A DNA stretch of 64,000 nt from Hypericum androsaemum (Eukaryota > Streptophyta > Magnoliopsida > Malpighiales > Hypericaceae): the NCBI GenBank assembly GCA_963995505.1, contig OZ023190.1:17044092-17108091 (forward strand). The letters are read 5' to 3'. How positions within the stretch are numbered: the first letter of the stretch is position 1; each line of letters starts with the position of its first letter. Both the position numbers and the translations under genes were made by a program. Positions 46,131 through 57,963 of the stretch are shown here, piece after piece. The notes beneath the pieces are model-generated. The model saw only the letters and a list, made by a program, of their open reading frames with translations. It ran no database searches and had not been told where the DNA came from.

Positions 46131-48599
46131 TATCAAATTCTTAAAACTAAAATCATTGTTGGATTATATATATAATATATAATCTTAGAATTTGGGTCTA
46201 GATCCAGTCAAAATTAACAAATCTTAGATTCATCGGGTCTGAATTTGAGTAAATTCTCATAATCCAGGTCAAATTGCCATCTCTATTTGTGCACGGCAGA
46301 AGATGACAGAGTGATCATTGGAATCTTCCACGTCAGCTTAGCCTTTCATCAAGTGTGGCATCCATTATGGGCTGGAGAAACTAAAATAGACCGAGTGGGC
46401 TGAGCTGGTACTTGGGCCGATTGTTGGCTGGCCCGTATTACTTTCAACGGATAATTTGATATCAAATTTACATACATATAAAATTAACAATATGATAATA
46501 ATAAGTACAAAAAAGATTATAGCATCAAATCAACCCGATTTCAATTCTAGTATAAAAAAATTAAGCAAAGTTGAGGTAAATTATTGCAAACTAGTATTAT
46601 TATTCGACTTTTCTTTTGATAGGCCCATAGAAAAAGAAAGAATCAGAATGAATCAAAGGGGAAATGATTTTATTAAAGATAGTGAGAATGTGAACTCCCA
46701 ACCATTAAGCTCTTGTGTTTTCTTTAAATTTTCTGCTCTCTGCACTAGGTTCTTGTTTTCCTTCCAACTAAAAATGAAATATTATTATCAAAATTGGTTT
46801 TCAGAAATTTTTGTGAACGAATAAATAGCTCTTCGAACGAGATCGGAAGTTTACGTATTCATGGAAAATTTAGGTAATTATTTTAATGCACCCGTTGGTT
46901 AACTAAGACTTGGTCAACTGGAGCGTCTCCGCCTAATTTGGAAATTGACTTTAGAGTAGAGGCGGTTAACAACTAGATCCAACCCTAACCCTAGGGAGCC
47001 ACTGTAATGGTACATTCGCCTCCATAGCCCAATCCACTCTTTCAGCTTCTCTAATTGGAAACCAAAAGGAAAACTCCCACAATCACCTCGTGGATGGCCA
47101 GTTTGATGGATTTTGGTACGTGGGTCTGTGTCGTTTTGTGTTTAATTTTAATGGTTTTTTATTTATTTACTTTTATGGGTTCTTTTTTTTTTAGGACGAC
47201 TTTTTTATGGGTACTTTTATGGGTTCTGGGACTGGAAGTTTTAGCTTGCATTTGAAGTTGGTGTTGATGAGAATTAGTTAGATATAATTCGGGTTGGGTG
47301 ATTAGAATAGGGAGGAAGAAGATGAAGGTTGGGGGAGGAGGAAGAAGGGTTTTCAATGATTTGTTAAAAAAAAGGGACTTTTTGATAATTTTTCATATGA
47401 CATGTCATCGATGACTTAAACAACAAATCATCCACGTAGGATGCCAAACGACGTTGTTTGGGGGACGTGGAACCCACGTGGACTGCCAAATGGCCGGACA
47501 GCTACTCGGGCTGTCCGGGACTGGGACGTGTCTGAAAAAAAACCCCAGGGACTAAATTTAAAATTTTAAACCACACGGCCGCGGAATACGTCAAACTATA
47601 TGGTACTAATTTGTATTTTTCCCTTAAAACATTAATGAATGATTGACGTGTCAACACCAGTTGAATAATTATATCCGTAATGAAAGAAATGGTTGCGAGG
47701 TTAAGTCATAAGTGACCCCAATGAACCTCTAAATTTCGAGTAACGTCCATGTGTTATCGGTTTTTCAAACAGCGGATGGACGACGAAGAGTACACGCATT
47801 ACGCATAAAAAAGACAGCATTTAGTATTACTTTTTGGTTTTTGACGTTTTTTAATTTTGTTTTATAAACTTCTCTGAAATTCACATTTTCAGTGATTTTT
47901 CTTAAAAGAGAGAATTTACAAAATGTGAAACCGGAAAACTTCTTTAAAAAACCGACACGAAATTACATAGTACTTGTGACGTACATAAATGAACTTCTAA
48001 TAATTTATCAAAGTTCGTGGCAAGTAGCCGTATGAACTTCTAATAATTTAATAAGCCGCAATGTTTGACTCTGGCTCGTATATATTATGTGGGAGTGGAC
48101 TATTACTCGTATCTTTATGTTGGTATTAATGGACTTGTTACTTGCTGTAATTCGATAAATGAATTGCAAATATATTACAAAATTTTAATCAAGATAATTT
48201 TAGGGAAGTTTTCAAATCCACCAGTGCTTATAATAATTAATTATCAACATTTTTTGAATTGGGTAAAATGAATGGGTATGTCAGGGCAAAAGCGAACCTC
48301 GAGACAGAAAATCTCAAATCTCCAATACTTTTGGGGGATTTTTCAATCTTGGTTCAAATTTGGTAAATTTTAATGTATCCCGGAAAATCTCCAATATTAT
48401 GGCGCGAGATGAGAGAGGGTTTTCAGTTTTGAGACATCGCGTGCGACAAAAGACAACGGTCGTTAATTTGAACAAGAAAACTAGAATTATTGAGTCACGT
48501 AATGAACCATTCGCAAACAGGTGTCGAGTGATGGATAATCTTTGAACAACTGGCCTAATTGGCACGAAAATTTATTCTCCCAAATATGTTTTGAGTTTC
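46131..48599. other. Intergenic DNA with one decayed element end, no gene
   Basis: No conserved coding segment was found. The part from 47,330 to 47,640 resembles the right end of a Mutator-like element (see separate entry). Confidence 0.45.
47330..47640 (+). repeat. Right end of a Mutator-like element related to the one at 60.4 kb
   Basis: It shares the order of features with 61,420-61,640: a GATTTGTTAAA/AAATCATCCAC block, CGTGG words, paired CCGGACAGCT and GGCTGTCCGGG, then AGGGACTAAATTTAAAATTTTAAACCAC. A matching left end is missing. Confidence 0.45.
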
Positions 48600-48604
48600 A
48601 ATAT

Positions 48605-49127
48605 TATGATATTCGTTAATGATCTGTTCTGTCTGAAACGCTTAAGTGATTTGATTGGTACTATCCATACTAACAAGGTGCACCTTCTTTTTGGCACACA
48701 TCCTGAGAGAATTCCAATGTTAAACGTATTTGGCCGGGAGTAGGATCAGGATTGGTGACCTCCTGGGAAATTTTTGGGATGCGTGCGAGTGAGGACAAAG
48801 TACGCTAGAAAAGACCATTGTTGGTCTGTGGAGACAGTCGGTCAAATCACGGGGCGTTACATTTTGTATCAGAGCAAAAATGATTCTGGGATTGTTCTGT
48901 GTTCTGGATTGTTCTGACTGGCGCGACAAGGACGTCGCGTATTTAAGGAGGGGTGAATGTGATACCCCAATTCTGAAAAACCTTAAATGATTTGATTGTT
49001 ACTATCCATATCAACAAGGTGCACATTCTTTTCTAGCACACATCTTGAAAGAAACTCTAAGGTTAAATGTGTTTGGCCGAGAGTAGGATCTGGATGGTGA
49101 TAGTCGGTCAGATCAAGGAACGTTACA
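48605..49127 (+). mobile_element. TRIM-like miniature LTR retrotransposon, 523 bp
   Basis: A 5' LTR (48,605-48,861, 257 bp, TATGATA...GTTACA) and a 3' LTR (48,958-49,127, 170 bp, TGTGATACCCC...GTTACA) flank a 96-bp core. The core begins with TTGTATCAGAGC, a close form of the Met-tRNA primer site, and ends with the purine tract AGGAGGGGTGAA. The target duplication AATAT is perfect (48,600-48,604 and 49,128-49,132). The 3' LTR has lost about 90 bp near its end. No coding capacity, as expected for TRIMs. Confidence 0.87.
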
Positions 49128-49132
49128 AATAT

Positions 49133-49939
49133 TATTTAAAAAATATTAACAAATTACTTCATAAATAAAAGATAATAATGTTCGACTCTAAACTCTAAAA
49201 ACAAGGATAATAAGTCACTAAAATTGTCAACTAATCAATGGTTAAGCCTTCGATGTCTTGCCACTGTCCTATATCAATTTGTCATTTTAAGCTCCAAATC
49301 TTGTCCCTGGTTCAAGACGCTAATTAGTGAGACCGGGGTAGTATCAAGATTCTGACTATAAATAATTTTGTTATTGTATAAATTCTAGGAGTTGGAAAAT
49401 GATAGATCCTCATTTTGACCCTTATGATCAAGGTAGGATTAATTAGACCCGCAATTTTATTATTAAAAAAAGTACTTATATGCATTGAGTTAGTAATTAG
49501 ATGCTAGATAGTCTCGAAACAAACTTTCCCCGAGCACAAATTAATAGAATTAGTCCATGATAAACGATGCGTTGAACGTAATAACGTTGTATATTTGTTT
49601 AAAAATATTTTAAAGGATATATTTGAGACTTAAATATAAATTAATTGGCAAGAAACTCGGTTTTCATCTCCTCCCTCTGTAGTGGACTCCCATAATTGGA
49701 CTCCAGAGAAAAACTTAATGGACTTCAATGTTCATTAATGATCCTCGCTAGAGAATTCCTACGCACAACAACCGCCCACTCTCTATAGTTCAAAAGAGGG
49801 ACTGCCTAACAAATTTAATCCGGCGCATGTCACCAAACCTTAATATAAAATCATATCCCACCACTAATAATGAAGAAACACCACCAGAAATACAAAGTCA
49901 AATAAATCAAACGAAAAGTTCATAAACCAACCCACATCA

Positions 49940-49970
<31 letters not shown>

Positions 49971-50362
49971 GTCTAGATAAATTGATTAAGGTGTTGTTAT
50001 AGTTTAATTAAGAAATCTCAAATTTAAATATTTGAGAATTGAACCGTGATAAATACTTGTTTAAAGACCTTCACCATATTATCATTGTAATTAACTAGTT
50101 GTGTAGGATTAGTACTACTTGATACAATTATTTTGGGTTTATAATATTAATCTATTTACTCAAAAAAAATCTCATCGAACTCGAATTTGAATTTGTAACA
50201 CAATGATATCCAAATGTTAGACGGTCTAACCCCAAAAAACATATATACGGTGATATAATATAACCATACCAAACCATCACACAAGGCATATTCCCCCTCG
50301 CACCCACACTCTTTTCAGTTTCTGTTTTACACTTTTTCTATCACCAGAAAAAAGAACACAGA
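49133..50362. other. Intergenic DNA and promoter side of the 50.4-kb gene
   Basis: AT-rich sequence with a (TA)n run at 49,940-49,967. A TATA-like GATATAATATAACC at about 50,251-50,264 lies some 140 bp before the start of the next gene. No other gene was seen. Confidence 0.5.
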
Positions 50363-50404
50363 TTGACCAAGATCAGGAGAGAGAGGGATAGAGAGACCAT
50401 CGTC

Positions 50405-50968
50405 ATGTCATCCTCTACGATGTGCTCCCAAGGAGCGGTTCTAGCAACAGCCATGGCCGTCTCGGGGACTCTAATACTCCTCGCCATTCGCCTCCACAAG
50501 TTCCAATTCCCTCTCCCCGCCCAGCAACTCTTAAGACCCTGTATTTCCTCCTCTGGTACGTCTATATATATATATATACATCAACCCTCTTGCAAAATTT
50601 TCGCTGTTTGTTTGAACCCGAAAAATATTCTTTATCGGGTTTTTAAATTCTCTATGCAAGGCGGAAAAACGGACAAGAAGAAGAAGAACAACAACAACAA
50701 CAAGAACAAGAAGCGGGTGCGCTTCGCGGACGACGTGGTGGAACCGAGAGGGGACGGAGAGAGGTTCAGAAGGAAGCAAGCAGCCGTTAACATTAACGGT
50801 CAAAGTCCCGGCCGGGAACCACCGTCGTCGTCGTCTCCGCCGTCCTCTACGGCCAATAATAATAATAAGAAGAAGAATAAAGAGAGAGGAATGCCAGCCA
50901 ATAGGGTGGCTCTTTACAACGGGATTCTGAGGGACCGCCTCGTTCAACGATTGGCTTATTCTTGTTGA
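50405..50968 (+). CDS. Small plant-specific membrane-anchored protein with RVxF-like motif, 152 aa (one intron)
   Basis: Exons 50405-50555 and 50661-50968 join in phase to 152 residues. The N terminus (residues ~8-28, GAVLATAMAVSGTLILLAIRL) is a hydrophobic anchor. After a Lys/Asn tract comes KKRVRFADDVVEP, which contains an RVxF-type motif of the kind that docks protein phosphatase 1. A Ser/Pro-rich linker leads to the end RGMPANRVALYNGILRD, which I recognise only as a conserved end of uncharacterised plant proteins. The 105-bp intron is a multiple of three and has no stop, so its retention would give a longer protein (187 aa). An in-frame Met at 50,363 is an alternative start. Function unknown. 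Confidence 0.75.
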   Translation: MSSSTMCSQGAVLATAMAVSGTLILLAIRLHKFQFPLPAQQLLRPCISSSGTSIYIYIHQPSCKIFAVCLNPKNILYRVFKFSMQGGKTDKKKKNNNNNKNKKRVRFADDVVEPRGDGERFRRKQAAVNINGQSPGREPPSSSSPPSSTANNNNKKKNKERGMPANRVALYNGILRDRLVQRLAYSC

Positions 50969-52009
50969 TCTGGTCTCCCGCCGATACCCATTGGCTGGCT
51001 CTTCGTCTTGTCCAAAGTTTTTTTTTTATTTTCTTAGTGTATATATTTTATTAATACTAATAGTGATTATTAGTTGGCTGTCTGTCTCTTCTTTTATTTT
51101 TATTTTTCCCCCAAATTTTTTTAGAAAGGAGGAGGAAATATGGGCCCCACTCTCGCGGTCTGTACCTGTTGTTGTACTAATGGTCGGTTGTTGTTGTTGT
51201 ACTTGGTCTTTGTAATTGGGTCATCCTTTTTTGTTTGTATATATTTTGGGGTTCTCCTCCTATTTTTATAAATCTGGTCAAACTGGCGTCCTCGTCATTT
51301 CTTTTCCTGACATAGAACGGATTTTTTTTTATGGAAGAGCCATAATTCGGATTTCGGCAGACAATCCGTAACGGGCTTACGTTAAAATTTTTACGTTGAA
51401 CGTGAAATCTTGATAATATTATTAAAATTTCATGTTTTTCTGTAGATGAACATGGATATCTCAACACAACTCATTGGGATCGAACTAATACGATTAAGAA
51501 TATTTTTGTGCCGGGAGCGTAATTGTAAGAAACACCCTAACAATACATAAATGATGTAATTAATGCCGATTTTTTACTCTTATCTAATAAATGATCTAAC
51601 AATACACAACCCAACTAGCTTTTTTTTTTATAGTTGTCATGATATTCCAGCTTTCCTCTTAAAGAACCCAATTGGGAGCGAGACGGGATTTCCTTCAATT
51701 TCGTCTGGGTCCGGTTCATTGGTTCTGGACTGATGAACTTTCTCCTCCTCTTTTTTAAGCAGGTGAGTTAAATTATGCGTCGTTTAATGTGGCATTCTCT
51801 TGTCTCGATGGATGAAGTCATCAACTAATAATATTGTTCGAGTTATTAGAAATTTAATAATATTAAATATTTATTATTTACCTCATTTCAAAAATTGTAC
51901 CTGTTCGAATTTAGAACTATCGACCAAATACGAGTTCATATTATCGAAAAAGTAAGGATGAAGTCATCAGTCATCACTAACCAATAAGGTAGGAAGACTA
52001 TTTCCGGTA
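50969..52009. other. 3' side of the 50.4-kb gene and intergenic DNA
   Basis: T-rich 3' region followed by AT-rich DNA. No second gene or bounded element was identified. Confidence 0.45.
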
Positions 52010-52014
52010 ACTTA

Positions 52015-53589
52015 TGTTGGGTTTTATAAACACGAACCCTAGGTTCGTAGCAGCGGAAGATAAAATTTTTCACCAACACAGAATCTGATCATGGCTGTAT
52101 AACATAAAATTAAGATAACAACATAGTTAGAGAATTCTTACAGTGCGTTGTAGATCGAATCCTCAACTATGGTATCTACGTAGTCCTCGTCTACGAACTC
52201 CTTGACAGTTGAAATCTTCGAGAATTCGCTAGGAGAATACTTTATCGAAGAAACTAGAGAAAATATGTGTCTTGTATCTAGGTTAATGAATTTCTATGTG
52301 TCAAAACCTTTGATACCCACACATGTATATATAGTAAAATAATTAACCAACTCATACCCTTTTAAGAGTAGGTTTCGTAGGAGGCAAGGTTAGAAGCCTT
52401 TAGTGGCTTCCAACATTGACTTCCCTCTTGGGCTTCTAAGCCCATTCTATTATTTTCTTGACCCAGTCAATATGTCCAACATCTAATAGATTTTACTATA
52501 CATATTAATATTTAATTAAATCTAATTTAATTAAATAATTATAATTCTATCTAATAGAATTATAATATTTCTCTATAGATTAAATATTCTCGATCAAATC
52601 AATATTTAATCTAACCAACTTCAATTCGTAAACTAATACTACTTGCTGTGTGACCCATAGGCCCTCACATGCCAAGCGATTAGTCGAACTAATGGTCTTA
52701 GTCGAACCCTAGACAATAGACTAGACAATCTCAACATCTGAGGTACGTTGCGAGGATACTGCAACTACCTGTAATGTGAAGCTCACAGTAATACGGTCCT
52801 TTCATTCACGAATACTCGATTAAGTTTTGAACATGATTAAGTGTCTATTCAAATAACTTAATCATATTATCTCATTCTACTAATTGATCATGTTGTCACT
52901 TTTAGACACCATTCTAAAAGTGACGTGCATTGGCCAATGACTAACGATCCAATTAGTTATGAGAAGACAAGTATTCTCTCCAAGTCTATTTGAGGAATGA
53001 ATCATATTCTTGGCTTAACTACCACGCACATGCACTTCGTGATGTACCTAACACATGCCGTATCTACCCCGTCAGGAGTGCAAGCGTTGGTCATGGTCAA
53101 AGTCCATCACTCCGTACATGTCGTGCGTATTGACCTCAAGTCGGAGGACTATTACACTACTCCACAAACCGATACTTCCGTAGACACGTAAATAGAATAC
53201 ACCAAACAGTTTCTCGGTCAGGTATGCCAATACTCTCCAAAGTATCTGTGCATCCATCATGAAATACCTAGTATCTCGTAGTTGTGAGAATCACTACATC
53301 CTCTAAGGATATGATGCAGATCGCACACCAATCTCAATCGCATCATCGATATCCCATTCTCGATGATCATTGATTGTGGCTATTTAAGAACTACGTGTAT
53401 AGTCATCTGAGATCTTACATTCTCAATGACAACACTAGTTCATGGGAACATAAACATAAATATATGCAAACAATCAAACATTATATTCATTTATGTAATG
53501 CCAAATATTATTAATGCACATTAATATAACTGAATGTGATCAAGTATAATATCCTTATATTGATTGTCTCTAGGACATATATACCAACA
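52015..53589 (-). mobile_element. Solo LTR, copia-type, 1,575 bp
   Basis: The sequence runs TGTTGGGTTTTATAAAC...TATACCAACA and is flanked by a perfect 5-bp duplication, ACTTA (52,010-52,014 and 53,590-53,594). Read on the minus strand it begins TGTTGGTATATATGTCC, and a TATA box (TATATATACATGTG) near 52,335 sets the direction. No internal region is left. Confidence 0.87.
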
Positions 53590-53594
53590 ACTTA

Positions 53595-54265
53595 TTGTCA
53601 TAAGACAACGACCGAGTCCAAGCAAACTAATTTAGAAGGACTTCATTTGCACCCTTAAATACGAGATCATGTTGAACCTCAGTTGATCACTTGCTGTTGG
53701 TCTTTAAATTTGGCCCTTTGGCCGTTCGAAGGACCATCGACGTACCGGGCAATTGTTAATTCCGTGCCCAGGCCAGTATCGAATAGTGGCTTCTCTGCCA
53801 CCGAGATGCTTCCTTTTGTTTCGTTTTTGTGTAATGTACCATCGTTTCTTTGGAAACTCGGTTTTATTTAACGTTAAACATTCTTTGACAATATAATTTG
53901 ATATGATAAATTATTGAATCTTGTATAATTTGATTTTTTTATAATACCACTTGGGATCTATACACGAGTTAATTTTCATTAGAGTTAAATATTCGTTATC
54001 ATTTTTCCTTAGATTCCTATCCGAGATAGAAAAAATACAATAGAAAAGGCGGGATGGGCAACTGAAACTCTTGTAGGGTCAACGTATTATTTCTTCCTAT
54101 TCCTTATTTTCTTTTAAGTAAGTGACAGAAAATGAGATTTCTTTAAAGTTCGTGACATGATCTTTTTTAAGGTCATGACAAGCTTCATCAGCAGCATTGT
54201 CGTTTTTACCACACAAAAAAGCAGCATTGTCGTTTTAGAAATGCTGTTCTTTGTCTATGCTATAC
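53595..54265. other. Intergenic DNA, no gene
   Basis: A short spacer between two solo LTRs with nothing recognisable. Confidence 0.45.
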
Positions 54266-54270
54266 GAATC

Positions 54271-56127
54271 TGTTGCGGGAATAAGTGAACAAGTAATCCG
54301 AGACGGATCCGGAGTGATCGTCGCAAGGTTGGTCTATACTCTGCTAAAGCTAGAGCTAAGCTACGAGCTACGCTAGGCTACAGAAAAGAAAAGCGATACA
54401 AGATAAGTAAAGTAGTTGTCTGTTGTGTTGTGGATGTCCTTCTCCGGTACCCAAGCTCCCTTTATATAGCACGTCCTGACCTAGCTCCATCCTTCCCGTG
54501 CAAGAAATTCCGTCTCGAGTGAATATTTCATTTCCAAATCAACCCGGCTTAGAATAGAAAAATCTAAACCGTCTTTCTCAAATGAACAGATCTCGTCTCC
54601 GATTAAGAATATACCGGTCGTGTCGACCAAGCAACTGTGTCCCAAAATCTTATTAGAATCTCAAAAATCCCGGCTCTACTTAGGAAAATATAAGCCGACC
54701 CGATCCTCTCGAACCTTCCATGCAAAAGTTTGTCTTAGGCTCGTCAACGCTGAAATAACTTACCATCCTTAAGCCCGAAGTGAACTAAAAAAAAGCCCAA
54801 ATCTCCCGCCTATATAGACCAAATAATCTTTCGGACACCGAGTGCATGAGCCCTCTAAGCAGGCTTCACCTTACCGCCCGAGCCCCTAAACGGGCTTCTT
54901 TCTTCCGTCCGCAGGTCCTAGGCGGTCCGTGTCTACTGCCCTACAGACCCTAGGCGGCATGTACCAACCGCCCATCAGTCCTAGGTGGCTCGTGCTTACC
55001 GCCCACAAGCCAAGGCGGCAAAGGCCTACCGCTCACAAGTCAATGCGGTAAGGGCCTACCGCCGATCGCCTTGAAGTCCAACGCAGACTCGAGCGACCAT
55101 CGAGCGTTCTAATTCGGACAGACACACCAACTCGAACATAAATTCCCGCGCACGAACCCAGATACGAACACCTTTACTACACATCCGAAGTATGAATTTT
55201 TCACTTTAACACTCGGACATATCACTTTACGTACTGAGGCATCCAACCGGACATCCCACTTCACGAGCCGAGACGTCCACCGGGATACTTTGAATGTCAA
55301 AACGACCTCCGAACTCCTACCTCGAAGGTTAAAGTGACCATCCGGGCTCCCGCCTTGTAGGTCAAAGTGACCATCCGAGCTCTTGCTTTATAGGTCAAAG
55401 CGATCATCCGGGCTCCTACTTTAAGATCCGAGACGTCCTTCCGCTTTGATATGCATGTTTAGACTGCTTTCACTCTGAGTCTGAAGAAATTACCAACCAC
55501 AAAGTCATAGATTTATATCTTATCTTTCCATATCAATTTGAATCACCTTAATCCAAGCTTCGGATCAAAAGTTATGATCATTTTACGGAGGAGCATTACC
55601 CAGGCGGGCAGGAAGCGGTATCCCGCCTTGATGTAGACTTTTTACATTACTATGCCTTGAATATAAAGAAGTAGTTAACTGAGAAGTTCTAGGTCCTTCT
55701 CCTATCTTTTCATGACCAAAAGAACCAACTTAATCCAATACCCGAGTCATAAGTTACCGCCAGTTTACCAAAGATGAATGTTTAACATCGAAGGACAATA
55801 AACTGAGGTGGTCTACCGTCACCGGTCTCAACCAAGGAGAGACCATCATTGGGAGACCGTCATCGGTCTTGACCAAGAGAAGACCATTATCAATTTCTAC
55901 CTAACTCGAGACTGGAAGCAACCTCTTTGAGATGACACCAATCACCGGTCATCCGACACCGGTCTCTTCGGGACGATACCGAACATCGATCACCCGACAT
56001 TGATCTCTCTGAGATGACACCACCCACTTTGAGACCATGCCGGTCATCGGTCACCCGGTCATTTTGAGACCGCACCGGAGAGCTCAAGATATCCTTGATA
56101 ATTTGAGATTATTTTTGTACCTCAATA
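54271..56127 (-). mobile_element. Solo LTR, ~1.86 kb, family A copy 2
   Basis: It aligns along its length with 44,105-46,125 (TGTTGCGGGA...CTCAATA) and is flanked by a perfect GAATC duplication (54,266-54,270 and 56,128-56,132). The last 260 bp, with repeated ACCGGTC and GAGACC words, are nearly identical between copies, while the middle differs by many substitutions and deletions. Confidence 0.87.
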
Positions 56128-56132
56128 GAATC

Positions 56133-56858
56133 AAATTAAAATATTTTATTTCACCACAACAAATCAAATATTTTTTATGATCCTATTCAAGGGATAGTTT
56201 AATCATGCCAGGTTGATTTGTAATGTCCAAATTTGATTTTTTTTTCTTTAAAAAATCTTAATATTCAATTACTTATGCGAATTCGACAATTTTTAGTTGA
56301 TCTCATACGCACTTATGTGTGACATATTGCGGGGTCTTCTTCAACATTTTCTCTCCCTACAAATTTATGCCCCTGTTTGGTATTTTAATTTCTGTCAACC
56401 AATTCACTTCGTCTCCATCCCCAAATGTGCATAACTCACCCATGTTCTAGAATTCCGTAACGTTAGGTATGTCCAACCTATTGTTTTTCTTAGAGCGTTT
56501 TGGCCAAACATCCCAATCCCAATCCCAATCACAAACTGTTTAGGCAAGGTGGTAATTGTCTTCTTTTCTCAGTCTCTTCTGCGCCCTACGTGCTTGGGTT
56601 TCTATTGGATAATGCCACGTTGAAAGAATCTTCCGAACATGGGCAATTTTTTATATCTGATAAAGATATGTTTGTGAATAATTCACATATTTATTATTTA
56701 TAGTTTTGAATTAGATGTGCATATTACTTGATTTTGAGATCTATTATTGTTTTTTTAGATAAGGTAAATTTATTTTATTTATGTAATATGTACAAGTCCA
56801 GTGTCCACTCCCCACATGAAGATACGTAATTGTGGTTATCGTTTTCACTAGTCTCGGT
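56133..56858. other. Intergenic DNA, no gene
   Basis: AT-rich spacer. An open frame at 56,500-56,703 has no recognisable similarity. Confidence 0.45.
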
Positions 56859-56867
56859 TATAATCCA

Positions 56868-57954
56868 GAGATAATTACTTAAAGGACCTCAGGGTATAGT
56901 CAAATATATTATGAGGACCTTGTAGTTTTTCTACTAATTGCTGAGCCCTGTAGTTTGGTTATTATTATACTTTCGGATCCCTCGCTCAAATAAATGACTA
57001 AAATACCCTTGCAAAAAAGTAAAAAAATCAATTACTTTGGCTGACCACTTTGACATCGTCTCCTCCGACTTGGAGATGGCCGAGCTCTGAAACGACATCG
57101 CTTCGTCCTCCCCCTCCCTTCTAGTAACACCAACAACTTGCTCCCCACCGTCTCTGAGTCTCCCGCCGCCGTCCCCAACCACATATCTTTCGACCCGAAC
57201 CCGCCGGAAGATAAGTTTTGGCCGGGGGATTCGCACATGTGGGGCCTACTCAATCGGAAGATGTCAGCTTCGTCGGTGTCGAAACCCCAACATCGATCAC
57301 CGGAGGAAATCGAGGATATCATCTTTCGCAAGATCGTCCACGTCACCCTCACCCCGCCAAACGATAGCTCTCCCGCGGATCCATGTGTCGTCTACCTCGA
57401 GATGACTGCCGCTGAGATCCTCAGCGAGGGGAAGGAACTGAAGCTCAACCGGGACCTCCTCGACCGGGTCCTGATCGATCACCTCTCCGGCCACTTCCCC
57501 GGCGCCAACCCATCGTTTCCTTATCTCATCGGGTGCTACCGGCGGGCCACCGAGGAGGCACGGAAAGTCGCCAGGATGAAGGACAAAGCGGTTAAGGCTC
57601 AGCTGGAAGCCGTGATCTGGCAGGCGAAGAAGATGTTCATCTTGTATGCTCGGATCCACCTGGGGAACCCAAATATATGGGGCCTACTCGAGTGGGTTTA
57701 TCCCCAATTGTTTAGATGAGTTGGTGTTCACCGAAAAATTGGCCGAAGAAGATGATCGGCGATTTTAGTTGACCGGAGCAAGGGCATATCCGTCATTTCA
57801 AATATAAGATAAGAAAAAATTGATTAATGACATCAGCCAGGGACCCGAAAGTATAATAATAAGCAAACTACAGGGGCTCAACAATTAGTAGGAAAACTAA
57901 AAGGTCTTCAGAGTCTATTTAACTATACCCTAAAGTTTTTTCAGTAATTACCTC
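56868..57954. mobile_element. Pack-MULE carrying an E4 ubiquitin-ligase gene fragment
   Basis: Inverted ends of about 150 bp (56,868-~57,015 and ~57,745-57,954) share GGGTATAGT.AAATA, GGACCTTGTAGTTTTTCTACTAATTG and TTATTATTATACTTTCGG. The 9-bp duplication TATAATCCA / TATAATCTA (56,859-56,867 and 57,955-57,963) has one mismatch. The GC-rich core is an open frame of 193 codons. Confidence 0.88.
57261..57719 (+). pseudogene. Captured N-terminal fragment of ubiquitin conjugation factor E4 (UFD2/PUB1-like)
   Basis: The frame begins MSASSVSKPQ and continues SPEEIEDIIFRKI, YLEMTAAEILSEGKEL, DRVLIDHLSGHFP, FPYLIGCYRRA and ARIHLGNPN. This order matches the N-terminal region of plant E4/PUB1. E4 proteins normally exceed 1,000 residues and end in a U-box; here similarity stops near 57,675 and the frame ends in unrelated residues at 57,719. 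The frame is open without lesions. It also extends upstream to 57,138 in non-E4 sequence. Confidence 0.85.
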
Positions 57955-57963
57955 TATAATCTA

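Noticed and set aside
44105..56127. One complete 12-kb LTR retrotransposon
   Set aside because: The outer flanks differ while each LTR has its own duplication, and the interval lacks gag or pol.
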